Shown: positions 10,418 to 19,451, counted from the first letter of the stretch. The stretch: DNA of 42,500 nucleotides from Halisarca cf. caerulea (GCA_963170055.1 CAUJGJ010000264.1:603701-646200); one strand, 5' to 3'. Notes: a model not told the origin generated them from the letters alone. Numbers and translations are program-made.

Positions 10418-10516
10418 ATGACTCCAGTATCAGAGAAAGAACAATTAGTACTAAGAACTAGTCTAAGAGCTACAATAGGTATCAAGTACTGGAATTTCAG
10501 CAAAAGAAAGATCTAA
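10418..10516 (+). other. Upstream ORF in gene 1 leader (32 codons)
   Basis: The first ATG after the TATA box opens a 32-codon frame (MTPVSEKEQLVLRTSL...) ending in TAA at 10514-10516, before the main ATG at 10581. It is intact in the four plus-strand copies and cut to 8 codons by a 4-nt gap in both minus-strand copies. If transcribed unspliced it could repress main-ORF translation. Alternatively a leader intron could end at the 'cacatttcag' just 4 nt before the main ATG. Confidence 0.45.
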
Positions 10517-10580
10517 CAAGAACTATTGGCAATTGACTAAATATTATTTGAAGAAATTTTGTAACACACATTTCAGGAAC

Positions 10581-11204
10581 ATGTCTTGGATTGAAGCAAG
10601 GAGCTTGACCCTTCTGGGAGTTATAGCTGTTCAAATACTCTGCCTCACAGGGAACTTCGGAACATGCACTGCCAATCCTCTCTGTAAAGGATTGCAGTGT
10701 GCTAGCCGTGAGATACCGCAGTGCAGCCTAACAACGAGGCCGACAACAAGCTGCCGGACTCAGAGGACTCAAATACACCAGTGCAACGAGCGAGAGAGAG
10801 CACTGGGAAGGAACACAACATCACGAGTGGTGTTCTGGTATCAAACTGCTGATGATAGCTTTGAGAAGATAAACACAGCACTAGACATGAAACACACTGA
10901 TGACTCGGAATCTTCCTGTAACCAGGGAAACAAGACAGGAGAGACCAACTCGATCTGCTCGTGGGACTACGTCTGGGATTCTAATGCCAACCGTGTTCCT
11001 GAGTACATATATAGAGCCAAATTGAGGACCAGGGGTGCAAGCCCACATCACAGACTGGCCCATGGCAAGTCATGTGACTGTAGTCCGGTGGTCTACCCCA
11101 CACATGTTCTCAAACTCAAATGTAATCCCAACACTGACATCGAAGAATGGGTATCAGAAGTGGAATACGTGACTACTGGTTTCACGTGTATATATCACTT
11201 GTAG
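10581..11204 (+). CDS. Secreted IL-17-like cysteine-rich protein, copy 1
   Basis: 207 residues from the first ATG of the frame; longer versions need non-ATG starts. Residues 1-31 form a signal peptide (hydrophobic core LTLLGVIAVQILCLTG). Residues 35-68 hold five Cys; sequons lie at N78 and N117. Residues 124-207 resemble the IL-17 fold: 'CSWDYVWDSNANRVPEYIYR' (known form CPW..d..NR.P..I..A), 'VYPTHVLKLKC', and the terminal 'VEYVTTGFTCIYHL' (known form GCTC). The IL-17 cystine pair AxC/GC is absent as a pair (L148, F201). C165, C167, C181 and C203 remain. Family assignment is by motif, not by search. Predicted role: extracellular ligand. A single coding exon is apparent. Variable-site state: K36, S42, N135, V171. 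Confidence 0.7.
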   Translation: MSWIEARSLTLLGVIAVQILCLTGNFGTCTANPLCKGLQCASREIPQCSLTTRPTTSCRTQRTQIHQCNERERALGRNTTSRVVFWYQTADDSFEKINTALDMKHTDDSESSCNQGNKTGETNSICSWDYVWDSNANRVPEYIYRAKLRTRGASPHHRLAHGKSCDCSPVVYPTHVLKLKCNPNTDIEEWVSEVEYVTTGFTCIYHL

Positions 11205-11714
11205 GACACTCACCCAGTACTTAGATGGACCGGAAACCAAGCTTCTTCTAACGATAAAATTGGACAAATTAGCATGATTATTTTATTCTCAATCTAGAAA
11301 TTAGTTAAAATTAACTTTATAAAAGTTTAAAACCATTATTTTGTGTTAGCATTAGGCCCAAGGCACGTACAGCTGCCCCTTAACAGCCACAACACAGGTG
11401 TATGTGCAACCACATACATCATTGCATGTGTGAACAATTCACTTCTGTGGAAGCTTCCATGATGATGGAGCATTACTCTTTGATTCACTTCTGTAGAATC
11501 ACGCATGTCACCTCACAATTTATTCTCCTTCATTCATTACAAGCTGTGATAGACTTCCGAATGGTGCGCAAAATAAACATTGCAGAGTGGGTAGTGTAGC
11601 TTCACAAAGCACAGTGGTGACCCACTATAACATAATGTACATAATGTTCATTTACAGAATCAGCTGTAGTTAGTATAGTCACATTCTGTGGTCACATTCT
11701 GTAACTTCCGTATA

Positions 11715-11924
11715 CCGTGTAGCACTAAGTTGTTGAGGAAGTTAACTTTCACGTTTCTGGTGGATGAGCACTTGAACGTGAAATTTGCTCACTGTGAAAA
11801 ATTGGTACACTCCTTGGCAGGTCGCAGCTGAACAACAGACCCGCAAAGCTTATTTCCTTGAATATTTCAAATTAAAATGACCAACCACGAAAATGTAGCT
11901 CCTTGGAAATTTAGCACTATACGG
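11715..11924. mobile_element. 210-bp MITE, CCGTRTAG ends, TA target site
   Basis: Ends CCGTGTAGCACTAA and TTTAGCACTATACGG in inverted orientation, flanked by TA. The same 210-bp element occurs inverted at 14673-14882, and as copies near 21650-21848, 25508-25717 and 28458-28668. Confidence 0.75.
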
Positions 11925-11955
11925 TAGTTTATACTTGGGGCATGTACACACAGTT

Positions 11956-12059
11956 CAGTGGAACGTCTATAATCTGACACTACAAGGGCAGCTATAACAG
12001 GTGTCAGATTACAGAGGTTGTCGGATTACTGAGAGACTTTTAGCAAAACCTATTAGGTC

Positions 12060-12060
<1 letters not shown>
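11956..12060. mobile_element. Half of a CAGTGGAACCTCTATAATC MITE
   Basis: Matches, inverted, the right half of the 181-bp element at 14461-14641 and then stops at a CA tract. Confidence 0.6.

Positions 12061-12061
<1 letters not shown>

Positions 12062-12131
<70 letters not shown>
12062..12131. repeat. (CA)n microsatellite in the gene 1/2 spacer
   Basis: About 34 CA units. Equivalent sites are shorter at 25857-25915, longer as (TG)n at about 21168-21257, and nearly lost at about 37947-37957. Confidence 0.95.
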
Positions 12132-12132
<1 letters not shown>

Positions 12133-12320
12133 CAGTGGAACCTCTATAATCTGACACGTTGCAGGTGGCAATATGTCATCATAGCGGTTGTTGTATTATC
12201 AAGTATCTCTTAGTATACTGTATTGTGGTGGCTGCATGGCAAAAGATGGTCAGATTAGAGAGATTGTCAGGCTAGGGAGAATGTTGGATTATTAAGTGTC
12301 AGGTGTCAAAGGTCTCACTG
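12133..12320. mobile_element. 188-bp CAGTGGAACCTCTATAATC MITE
   Basis: Starts CAGTGGAACCTCTATAATC and ends in GTCTCACTG, an imperfect inverted end. Copies of the same length occur at 25918-26105 and, inverted, at about 20975-21163. Termini fit pogo-group elements. Confidence 0.65.
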
Positions 12321-12416
12321 CAATGTTGTAATACGTATACATGAACAGCAGAAATTTGTTTCATGGTGTGCTTTGTTCAGCTTGAGGTGCATGTATGTAC
12401 AGTAAAGTATGTATAA

Positions 12417-12577
12417 AGTGGAAACTCATTATAAAGAAAGCTCTTACAGTGAATTTCTGCATTTAGTGAAGATTTTTATGAGACCCAGTGATTGTTCTAC
12501 TATGAAAGCGCACCTGGTTTTAGTGAATCTCTGATATTACATTGTCCTCTGTGATTCGTTATAGTGGGTTTCCACTG
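12417..12577. mobile_element. 161-bp MITE, CAGTGGAAACCCACTATAAC family
   Basis: The right end GTTATAGTGGGTTTCCACTG is mirrored by the left end AGTGGAAACTCATTATAAAG. Copies occur at 20707-20877, 26202-26362 and 37309-37688 (the last carries a nested insertion). Confidence 0.7.
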
Positions 12578-12983
12578 TGCTTTGTGAAGCTACACTACCC
12601 ACTCTCCAATGCTTATTTTGCACACCATTCGGAAGTCTATCACAGCTTGTAATGAATGAAGGAGAATAAATTGTCAGATGACATGCGTGATTCCACAGAA
12701 ATGAATCAAAGAGTAATGCTCCATCATCATGGAAGCTTCCACAGAAGTGAATTGTTCACACATGCAATGATGTATGTGTTTGCACATACACCTGTGTTGT
12801 GACTGCTAAGGGGCAGCTGTACATGCCTTGGGCCTAATGCTAACACAAAATAATGCTTTAAACTTTTATAAAGTTAATTTTAACTAATTTCTAGATTGAG
12901 AATAAAATAATCATGCTCATTTGTCCAATTTGATCGTTAGAAGAAGCTTGGTTTCTGGTCCATCTAAGTACTGGGTGAGTGTC

Positions 12984-13607
12984 CTACAAGTGATATATAC
13001 ACGTGAAACCGGTAGTCACGTATTCCACTTCCGATACCCATTCTTCGATGTCAGTGTTGGGATTACATTTGAGTTTGAGAACATGTGTGGGGTAGATCAC
13101 CGGACTACAGTCACATGACTTGCCATGGGCCAGTCTGTGATGTGGGCTTGCACCCCTGGTCCTCAATTTGGCTCTATATATGTACTCAGGAACACGGTTG
13201 GCATCAGAATCCCAGACGTAGTCCCACGAGCAGATCGAGTTGGTCTCTCCTGTCTTGTTTCCCTGGTTACAGGAAGATTCCGAGTCATCAGTGTGTTTCA
13301 TGTCTAGCGCAGTGTTTATCTTCTCAAAGCTATCATCGGCAGTTTGATACCAGAACACCACTCGTGATGTTGTGTTCCTTCCTAATGCTCTCTCTCGCTC
13401 GTTGCATTGGTGTATTTGAGTCCTCTGAGTCCGGCAGCTTGTTGTCGGCCTCGTTGTTAGGCTGCACTGCGGTATCTCGCGGCTAGCACACTGCAACCCT
13501 GTACAGAGAGGATTGGCAGTGCATGTTCCGAAGTTCCCTGTGAGACAGAGTATTTGAACAGCTATAACTCCCAGAAGGGTCAAGCTCCTTGCTTCAATCC
13601 AAGACAT
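12984..13607 (-). CDS. Secreted IL-17-like cysteine-rich protein, copy 2
   Basis: Full-length 207-residue copy starting MSWIEARSLT. The frame stays open upstream of this ATG, but the farther start would be GTG (13707-13709), so the ATG is preferred. Signal peptide, all 13 cysteines and both sequons are kept. Differs from copy 1 at T36, D135 and I171. Lies tail-to-tail with copy 1, ~1.8 kb between stop codons. Function as for copy 1. Confidence 0.7.
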   Translation of the reverse strand: MSWIEARSLTLLGVIAVQILCLTGNFGTCTANPLCTGLQCASREIPQCSLTTRPTTSCRTQRTQIHQCNERERALGRNTTSRVVFWYQTADDSFEKINTALDMKHTDDSESSCNQGNKTGETNSICSWDYVWDSDANRVPEYIYRAKLRTRGASPHHRLAHGKSCDCSPVIYPTHVLKLKCNPNTDIEEWVSEVEYVTTGFTCIYHL

Positions 13608-13739
13608 GTTCCTGAAATGTGTGTTACAATATCTCTTCAAATAATATTTAGTCAATCGCCAATAGTTCTTGTTAGATTTTTCCTTTGCTGAAATTCCAGT
13701 ACTGGACACCTATTGCAGCTCTTAGACTAGTTCTTAGTA

Positions 13740-13766
13740 CTAATTGTTCTTTGATACTGGAGTCAT
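13740..13766 (-). other. Shortened upstream ORF, gene 2 leader
   Basis: The same leader ATG as in the plus-strand copies, but a 4-nt gap shifts the frame and gives TAG after 8 codons. The same state occurs in gene 5. Confidence 0.4.
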
Positions 13767-13781
13767 CTTTACTCTAGACCT

Positions 13782-13812
13782 CTTTTATAGTGTGACCAAT
13801 TTCCTTATTAGG
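13782..13812 (-). promoter_or_regulatory. CArG box + TATA box, gene 2
   Basis: On the - strand CCTAATAAGG (13803-13812) precedes TATAAAAG (13782-13789) by 13 bp. The CArG core differs from the plus-strand copies (TAATAA versus TAATTA) yet still fits CC(A/T)6GG. Confidence 0.65.
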
Positions 13813-13984
13813 AAAAGGGGAGTGACACACAAATTGAAATGAATTTTCTATATACATAGAGATATTATGTCATTGATTGTATACACAGGGTGTGGGGGCG
13901 TGTCCTTACATGCTAAGAGAATTCCCCAATTCACCATTTTGTTTGGGTCACTATTCCACTGTCACAAGTTACTGCTGACTCACT

Positions 13985-14160
13985 GCTTGCTTTGACAGCG
14001 TGTTTGGTAACTGTTGCAGGCTGAGACAGAGTGTCTGGTAGCTATTGGATTGGGACAGTGTGTGTGGTAGCTGTGGTTGAAACAGCTTGTGTGGTGCCCA
14101 TCCTGTTGGGACAGCTTGTGTGGTAGCTATTGGGTTGGGACAGCGTGTGTGTACCTATTA
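13985..14160. repeat. Degenerate ~29-bp repeat upstream of gene 2
   Basis: About six imperfect units of the form 'gggacagcttgtgtggtagc' + 'tattgggtt'. Shorter versions (about three units) lie at the same place upstream of genes 3, 4 and 6 (about 19277-19345, 24003-24070, 35895-35962), and a duplicate of the long version lies upstream of gene 5 (27775-27945). Confidence 0.65.
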
Positions 14161-14460
14161 GAAGTAGGAGGTTAATAATGCTTTTTGTTTCTCCTGGGTG
14201 CTGTAACAGGTAATATGTACATTTTGCACAAGGAGCCCCCGGCCCGTGAAAAGACTTCATTGTAGCATTTTAGTTATCTGTAGAGTACAGAGTGAGCAGG
14301 ATTCACCTGCATGACTTTGTTAGCACGCGTTGGGGGTATTTCATACACAATGTCGTGAATATTAGCAACAACTCATTATATTATATTGTATATACTGTAT
14401 GTTCATTGCTGCCGAAGGAGGTATGTAGCAAGACTATGTAACCACACAGGCAGTCCCACA

Positions 14461-14641
14461 CAGTGGAACCTCTGTAAGCAGACACCTCAATACAGGAGTA
14501 TTCCTTAATCTGACCGTATTTCAAAGGATTAGTACCACATCAAATAGGTAACGCTAAAAGTCTCTCAGTAATCCGACAACCTCTGTAATCTGACACCTGT
14601 TATAGCTGCCCTTGTAGTGTCGGATTATAGACGTTCCACTG
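14461..14641. mobile_element. 181-bp MITE, CAGTGGAACCTCTGTAAGC family
   Basis: Ends CAGTGGAACCTCTGTAAGC and TTATAGACGTTCCACTG. Same-length copies at 21428-21608 and 28244-28424, a 214-bp copy at 38110-38323, and copies truncated on the right starting near 17900, 22858 and 34480. Confidence 0.75.
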
Positions 14642-14672
14642 AACTGTGTGTACATGCCCCAAGTACAAACTA

Positions 14673-14882
14673 CCGTATAGTGCTAAATTTCTGAGGAGCT
14701 ACATTTTCGTGGTTGGTCATTTTAATTTGAAATATTCAAGGAAATAAGCTTTGCGGGTCTGTTGTTCAGCTGCGACCTGCCAAGGAGTGTACCAATTTTT
14801 CACAGCAAGCAAACTTCGCTCTCCAGTGCTCATCCTCCAAAAACGTGAAAGTTAACATCCTCAACAATTTAGTGCTACACGG
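14673..14882. mobile_element. 210-bp MITE, CCGTATAG ends, TA target site
   Basis: Inverted copy of 11715-11924; TA on both flanks (14671-14672, 14883-14884). Terminal words CCGTATAGTGCTAAATTT and AATTTAGTGCTACACGG. Confidence 0.75.
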
Positions 14883-14884
14883 TA

Positions 14885-15215
14885 TAGGGAAGTTACAGAA
14901 TGTGACCACAGAATGTGACTATACTAACTACAGCTGATTCTGTGAATGTCACTATACAAATGAGAGGTGACAGGTAGGGTGGTGGTGCAGGGTCAGGATT
15001 CAGTTCCCATACACCATCATAATTTGCATAGTGGGTGGGGCTGGAATTAGCCATGTGAAATGTAAACAGATGATGTCCTTTCAAGAACAGCCTAAGAAGA
15101 CAGAGGAATGACATCACTTTTTCATAGGTGCAATCCCTGACTTTCCCTCATGCAGCCCGCAGTCACCAACTCTACTGCATACAATCAGTGACACATGTGA
15201 ACAGTATATTAACTG
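14885..15215. repeat. Array-associated conserved segment with an octamer motif
   Basis: A segment around 'catacaccatcataatttgc' + 'atagtgggtggggctggaat' recurs near 18290, 22000, 23250, 28800, 34870 and 38485. It contains ATTTGCAT (POU-type octamer) next to a GGGTGGGGC box in most copies; 18290 and 34870 read ATTTACAT. The - strand frame through it (SSPTHYANYDGVW...) is open in each copy but has no known domain; I treat it as non-coding. Confidence 0.45.
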
Positions 15216-15610
15216 CCTTTATCCAACACACTGTATGCAAGTGGATAGTATGGCATTGGCACTAATTCGTGTCCATGGGGCGTATACTTTGTGATTGAAG
15301 AACTTGTCAATGGCTGTACGTAGTGATTTTATTGTACGCATACACGTACACGCGCATAATATAAGCAGACAACTCAATACATCAGCATCCTCTAATTTGG
15401 CATTAATCAATACGTCAGCATTCCTTAATCTGACCTAATTTCAAAGGACTGGTATCACATCAAATACGTAACACTAAAGCCGGGTTCACAATATGACACA
15501 TCAGCAAACGTTCACGCATCGTGTCATTCAGTGCATACGTGAATATGCGTGTACAAGTGTTCACAATTTGCACATGTTGTACTATTTGTGGTTCAAGATG
15601 CCAGCAAACA
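15216..15610. other. Array flank; insertion site of the LINE in the sister block
   Basis: No gene. 15469-15476 ('taacacta') is the unoccupied equivalent of the LINE target site at 29253-29260. The duplicate of this stretch is 28999-29260 continued at 32721-32861. Confidence 0.7.
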
Positions 15611-15612
15611 TA

Positions 15613-16292
15613 CAGTACGGACCCGAAAAAAGGTAACGCGAAACATAAACAAGAATCCGCTAAACGAAACGCAAAGGCGAGAATACCGCTAATAGAGAAA
15701 CGTGCACTGCTAAGCGTAAACAGAAAAAGGGCTAAATGAGGATTGCAAAAGGGATAAGCGCTGACCGAGAGAAGTAAACCGAAAACTGAGACTTTATAAG
15801 GACGAGAGTTGAGTGGTAGCATGTCGTGTGAGCGAGGAAGAATGATCGCTAGAGAATGCCTATGAGCCTTTACTGGAAACAGCAGATAGCCTCCAACTTT
15901 ATTCCGATTCGGATTGCTCATATGGAGATATTGAGCGTGTCCTTCGACACGAAGGGAAGATCGTTCTGAAGAAGACCATTTGGGCTATTATCAAGAAGTA
16001 GAAGGAGCACGGGACGATTGGACGTTTGGCAGGGTCCGGAAGACAGCCAAAGCTTACTGCAGAAGTCCTAGCGTTGGTCGAAGCTAAAATGCGAAGACGA
16101 CGAAACCACTACCATTCATGTGGTCGAGATAAGTGAACCGTCAATCAGAAAACGTTAAAAGCCAAACCAGAAAGCGGGAAACGCTTGGCAATTTGCGTAA
16201 AGGTAAGCGCAACGTATCCGCTAAAATAGACGAGAAACGGAAACGACTAAGGCTAACCACGATTATCGTTACTTTTTTTTCTGTCCGTACTG
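15613..16292 (+). mobile_element. Tc1/mariner element, internally deleted (680 bp)
   Basis: Terminal inverted repeats of ~25 bp begin CAGTACGGACCCGAAAAAAG, and the element is flanked by TA (15611-15612, 16293-16294). Inside, about 15926-16130 reads IERVLRHEGKIVLKKTIWAI.. then GTIGRLAGSGRQPKLT, the paired-like helix-turn-helix DNA-binding domain of Tc1-like transposases. A stop codon falls inside that domain and the DDE catalytic part is missing. The duplicate block lacks the element and shows one clean TA at 32862-32863. Confidence 0.9.
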
Positions 16293-16329
16293 TACTAATT
16301 ATATCTATAATTAATACTACTTAATACTG

Positions 16330-16590
16330 GACAAAGCATGTCAGCATTTCTCAATCATGAAGGGTATCATGAGGATGGGGGCCACCCGATTTCAATGAAT
16401 TTCCCATTTAGATTATTGATTATTGCGTGTTTGTTAGATCTTCTCATTTAACTCTATTAATGTACATTCATAGGCAATATTGTGGAACTGTTTGTGATGC
16501 TGTCTATTGTATGGCCTTATAGGGCAGTTTTGCCCTAATACCATTGAGCATGTGGCTAATGCATTGATTGATTGATTGACATACAGATCC
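16330..16590 (+). mobile_element. Probable LINE/SINE 3' end with (TTGA)n tail
   Basis: A hairpin 'gccttatagggcagttttgccctaa' type structure is followed by 'gtggctaatgca' and then ttgattgattgattga. This layout (3' hairpin plus 4-bp tail repeat) is typical of CR1/L2-group 3' termini. Duplicated near 32895-33150. Confidence 0.45.
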
Positions 16591-16639
16591 TAATAAGCAC
16601 TTCACCATTTTCGGTAAGGATCCGAAGTAGATCCTGATT

Positions 16640-17520
16640 CGGTTGTACTTCCTTGCCAAGACTATTCTCATTCTGCAACAGTACCTGTCCTATCCATCAA
16701 GTGTTGAGCATGAACAAGCTACGGTCATTAACAAGATCAAGGCTTAACGCCGCTGTAACCTTTCTGAGGAAGCTGCTACGTTACATGAAAAACCCCTCCG
16801 ACTTACAACAATTAATGGCCTTTGCAAGTGAGAAAGGTGCATCCTACTGGTTGGGGGTGCTTCCACTAACTGACCATGGTTTTGACTTGCACAAGGGGGC
16901 TTTCCGGGATGCATTGAGCCTACATTATGGTTGGCAGCTATATACCATCTCACTGTGTTTGTGGGAAGAATTTCACAATTGAGCATGCTTTTAGCTGCTC
17001 CTGTGGTGGATTTCCGTCCGAGAGACACAATGCTGTAAGAGACATCACAGTCAACTTACTCACTGAGGTGTGTCACAATGTTTCTGTGGAGCTGGAACCC
17101 CAACCACTGTCAGGTGAACAATTCCAGTACAGGACTGCTAATACTGAGGATGGGGCACAACTTGATGTCCATGCACAGGGATTCTGGGGGGACAAGCACA
17201 AGGGTGTATTTTCAATATAAAGATGTTCAACCCCTACGCACCCAGCAATCGCAAGTCCACCACTGAATCTGTGTACAGAATACATGAGAGAGAACTGCTA
17301 TGAATCGAGGATCCTTGAAGTAGAACATGGATTGTTCACCCCACTGGTTCTCTCAGCAGCAGGTGGGATGGGCACAGCAGCAACAGTCACATACAAGAGA
17401 CTGGCCTCACTCCTGGCAGAGAAGCATGGACAGCCGTACTCAAAGACCATGAACTGGATTAGATGCAATTTGAGTTTTTCACTACTGAGGTCCTCCATCA
17501 CTTGCATTCGTGGTTCCTGA
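16640..17520 (+). pseudogene. Retroelement C-terminal ORF (CCHC finger), frameshifted, copy A
   Basis: Pieces in shifting frames read EKGASYWLGVLPLTDHGFDL.., then CVCGKNFTIEHAFSCSCGGF (C-x-C, H, C zinc-finger spacing), DGAQLDVHAQGFWG, MFNPYAPSNR, then VEHGLFTPLVLSAAGGMG and YKRLASLLAEKHGQPYSKT. I recognise these as the C-terminal part of a retroelement ORF common in marine invertebrates; the region after the finger may be a restriction-like endonuclease. At least three frame changes make it dead. Copy B at 33210-34098 shares them, so the decay predates the block duplication. Confidence 0.6.
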
Positions 17521-18740
17521 TCTTCAACCAAACGTGCCTGCCACATGTCAATCATCAGAGAAGGGCAACTTGATTTAGTGTCAAGTGAGGACAGAATCCC
17601 TACTTGCTAAATGCAAACTACTATTATTAAATATTATAGCTAATTTAATATGACTATATTTGTTGTACTTGGAGAGGTTCTCATTGACAGTTCAAGATAA
17701 ATAATATAGTGGGGCGTATATTTTGTGTTTGAAGAATTTGGCTGTAATTTTATTGTACGCATACTGACCACCTGAACACTTGGCTCAGTACCAACAACCG
17801 GCATTCATGCACTGAATACCACCCACTGGAAAGTGTTATGGGTGTCGCTGCCAAAGGAGGTATGTAGCAAGACTATGTAACCACACAGGCAGTCCTACGT
17901 AGTGGAACCTCTGTAAGCAGACACCTCAATACATCAGCATTCCTTAATTTGACCATAGATACTGAAAACCCATGATCTAACCAAATTTCAAAGGACTAAA
18001 GTATCATCAAATACGCAACACTAAGGCAAATGCGTCATAATAATTACGTGAACCTGACTAAATTTTTGAGGAAGATGGTGTGTTCCTGCACTGGGTGCTC
18101 ATCGTCCAAAAACACAAAAGTTAACTTCCTCAAAAATTTAGTACTATATACATCGATAAGTTACAGAAGGTGAGCACAGATGCAACTATACCAAGTAGAG
18201 CAGATTCTGTGAATGTTACTATACAAATGAGATATGTGACGTACAGGCAGGGTGGTGCAGGGTCAGGATTCAGTTTCCATACACCATCATAATTTACATA
18301 GTGGGTGGGGCTGGAATCTGCCATGTGAAAAGTAAAACAAATGATATTCTTTCAAAAACAGCCGAAGAAGACAGAGGAATGACATCACTCTCTCCTAGGT
18401 GCAATCCTCCAATTTCCCCAATGCAGCCTACAGTCACCAAGTTCAGTACTTACGAGAATCTACTGAGAAGTGTTGATTAGCCAAATGGCTGACCCATCTT
18501 AATTTTGGTCAGCTATGCTCATGCTTTGCTTGCAAAATGGCAGATGGTAGACTGCTATTTCTAGCCCATGCAGTGTATCTTACCAAATATACACGATTGA
18601 ATATTTGTGAAAATAAAGTCCTGCAAAAACTAGTGTGGATACAGTATTCAGTTAAATACAGTATATAATTTACTAAGTGCAATTGCTGCTAATATTCACG
18701 ACTTAGTGTAAGAAATACCCCCAAAGTGTGCAATAACACG
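17521..18740. other. Array flank upstream of gene 3, no gene
   Basis: Contains a truncated 181-bp-family MITE from about 17900, the 'CACTGGGTGCTCATCGTCC' MITE relic near 18080-18150 and the octamer segment near 18290. Equivalent stretches are 22640-23651 and 34100-35318. Confidence 0.6.
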
Positions 18741-19104
18741 CCATGCAGGTGGATCCCGCTACACACTGTACTCCATGCCATGCAGGTGGATCCTGCAACA
18801 CACTGTACTCCATGCCATGCAGGTGGATCCCGCTACACACTGTACTCCATGCCATGCAGGTGGATCCTGCTACACACTGTACTCCATGCCATGCAGGTGG
18901 ATCCCGCTACACACTGTACTCCATGCCATGCAGGTGGATCCCGCTACACACTGTACTCCATGCCATGCAGGTGGATCCCGCTACACACTGTACTCCATGC
19001 CATGCAGGTGGGTCCTGCTACACACTGTACTCCATGCCATGCAGGTGGATCCTGCTACACACTGTACTCCATGCCATGCAGGTGGATCCCGCTACACACT
19101 CTGT
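18741..19104. repeat. 37-bp minisatellite upstream of gene 3, 10 copies
   Basis: Unit 'ccatgcaggtggatcccgct' + 'acacactgtactccatg', starting at 18741 and every 37 bp to 19074. 37 mod 3 = 1, so three mutually shifted open frames run through it, all artefacts. It ends ~370 bp before the TATA box of gene 3. Confidence 0.95.
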
Positions 19105-19451
19105 ACTCTACAGAAAACTAAAATGCTACAATGAAGTCTTCTACAGGGGCTTCTTGTGCAAAATGTACACCATGACATTAACTGTTGCAGCATCCAGGAG
19201 AAGATAAAAAGTGTAACCCCCGACTTCTTAGACTGTCCTGGGCAGTGATATGTTTTACCTGATGGGTACCATACATGCTGTCCCAGAATAGCTACCACAC
19301 TAGCTGTCTCAATCTGATAACTACCACACACGCTGTCCCACAAAGTAGTACGGGAATACCCTTAGCAGGGACACGCCCTACATCCTCTCTCTATACAATC
19401 GATGATATAATTTCTCTTGGCATGAAGAAAAGTGTGTGTCCCTCCCCCTTT

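Larger units (their letters stand above)
10240..11625 (+). repeat. Left arm of the gene 1/gene 2 inverted repeat
   Basis: From 'cccaaacaaaatgg' at about 10240 to 'gtgtagcttcacaaagcaca' at about 11605, this ~1.4 kb recurs inverted at about 12575-13960. It includes the whole gene, promoter and 3' flank. The arms carry small differences (for example a 4-nt gap in the leader), so they are not perfectly homogenised. Spacer is ~950 bp. Confidence 0.85.
12575..13960 (-). repeat. Right arm of the gene 1/gene 2 inverted repeat
   Basis: Inverted counterpart of 10240-11625. The homology runs past the promoter to 'tttgtttgggtca' near 13960. Confidence 0.85.

Noticed and set aside
13085..13486. Antisense ORFs of about 60-133 residues opposite the IL-17-like genes
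   Set aside because: They are shadows of the real coding strand and recur only because the copies are near-identical.
12984..13709. N-terminally extended 241-residue version of copies 2 and 5, and 223-residue versions of the plus copies
   Set aside because: The extended starts are GTG or TTG; the first ATG in frame begins the signal peptide.
14885..14935. TACTAAC branch-point-like word followed by CTACAG, suggesting an exon start
   Set aside because: The equivalent sequence in other blocks (near 18190, 23150 and 34770) loses the motif, and no coding frame follows.
14893..15117. Conserved - strand ORF (SSPTHYANYDGVW...) in each array block
   Set aside because: Length and ends vary between copies, no domain is recognisable, and conservation is explained by recent block duplication.
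18726..19207. Three overlapping plus-strand ORFs with HAMQVDPATHCTPCHAGGS-type repeats (also 23637-23933, 35304-35824)
   Set aside because: The 37-bp minisatellite rotates through all three frames; copy number and frame differ between paralogs.
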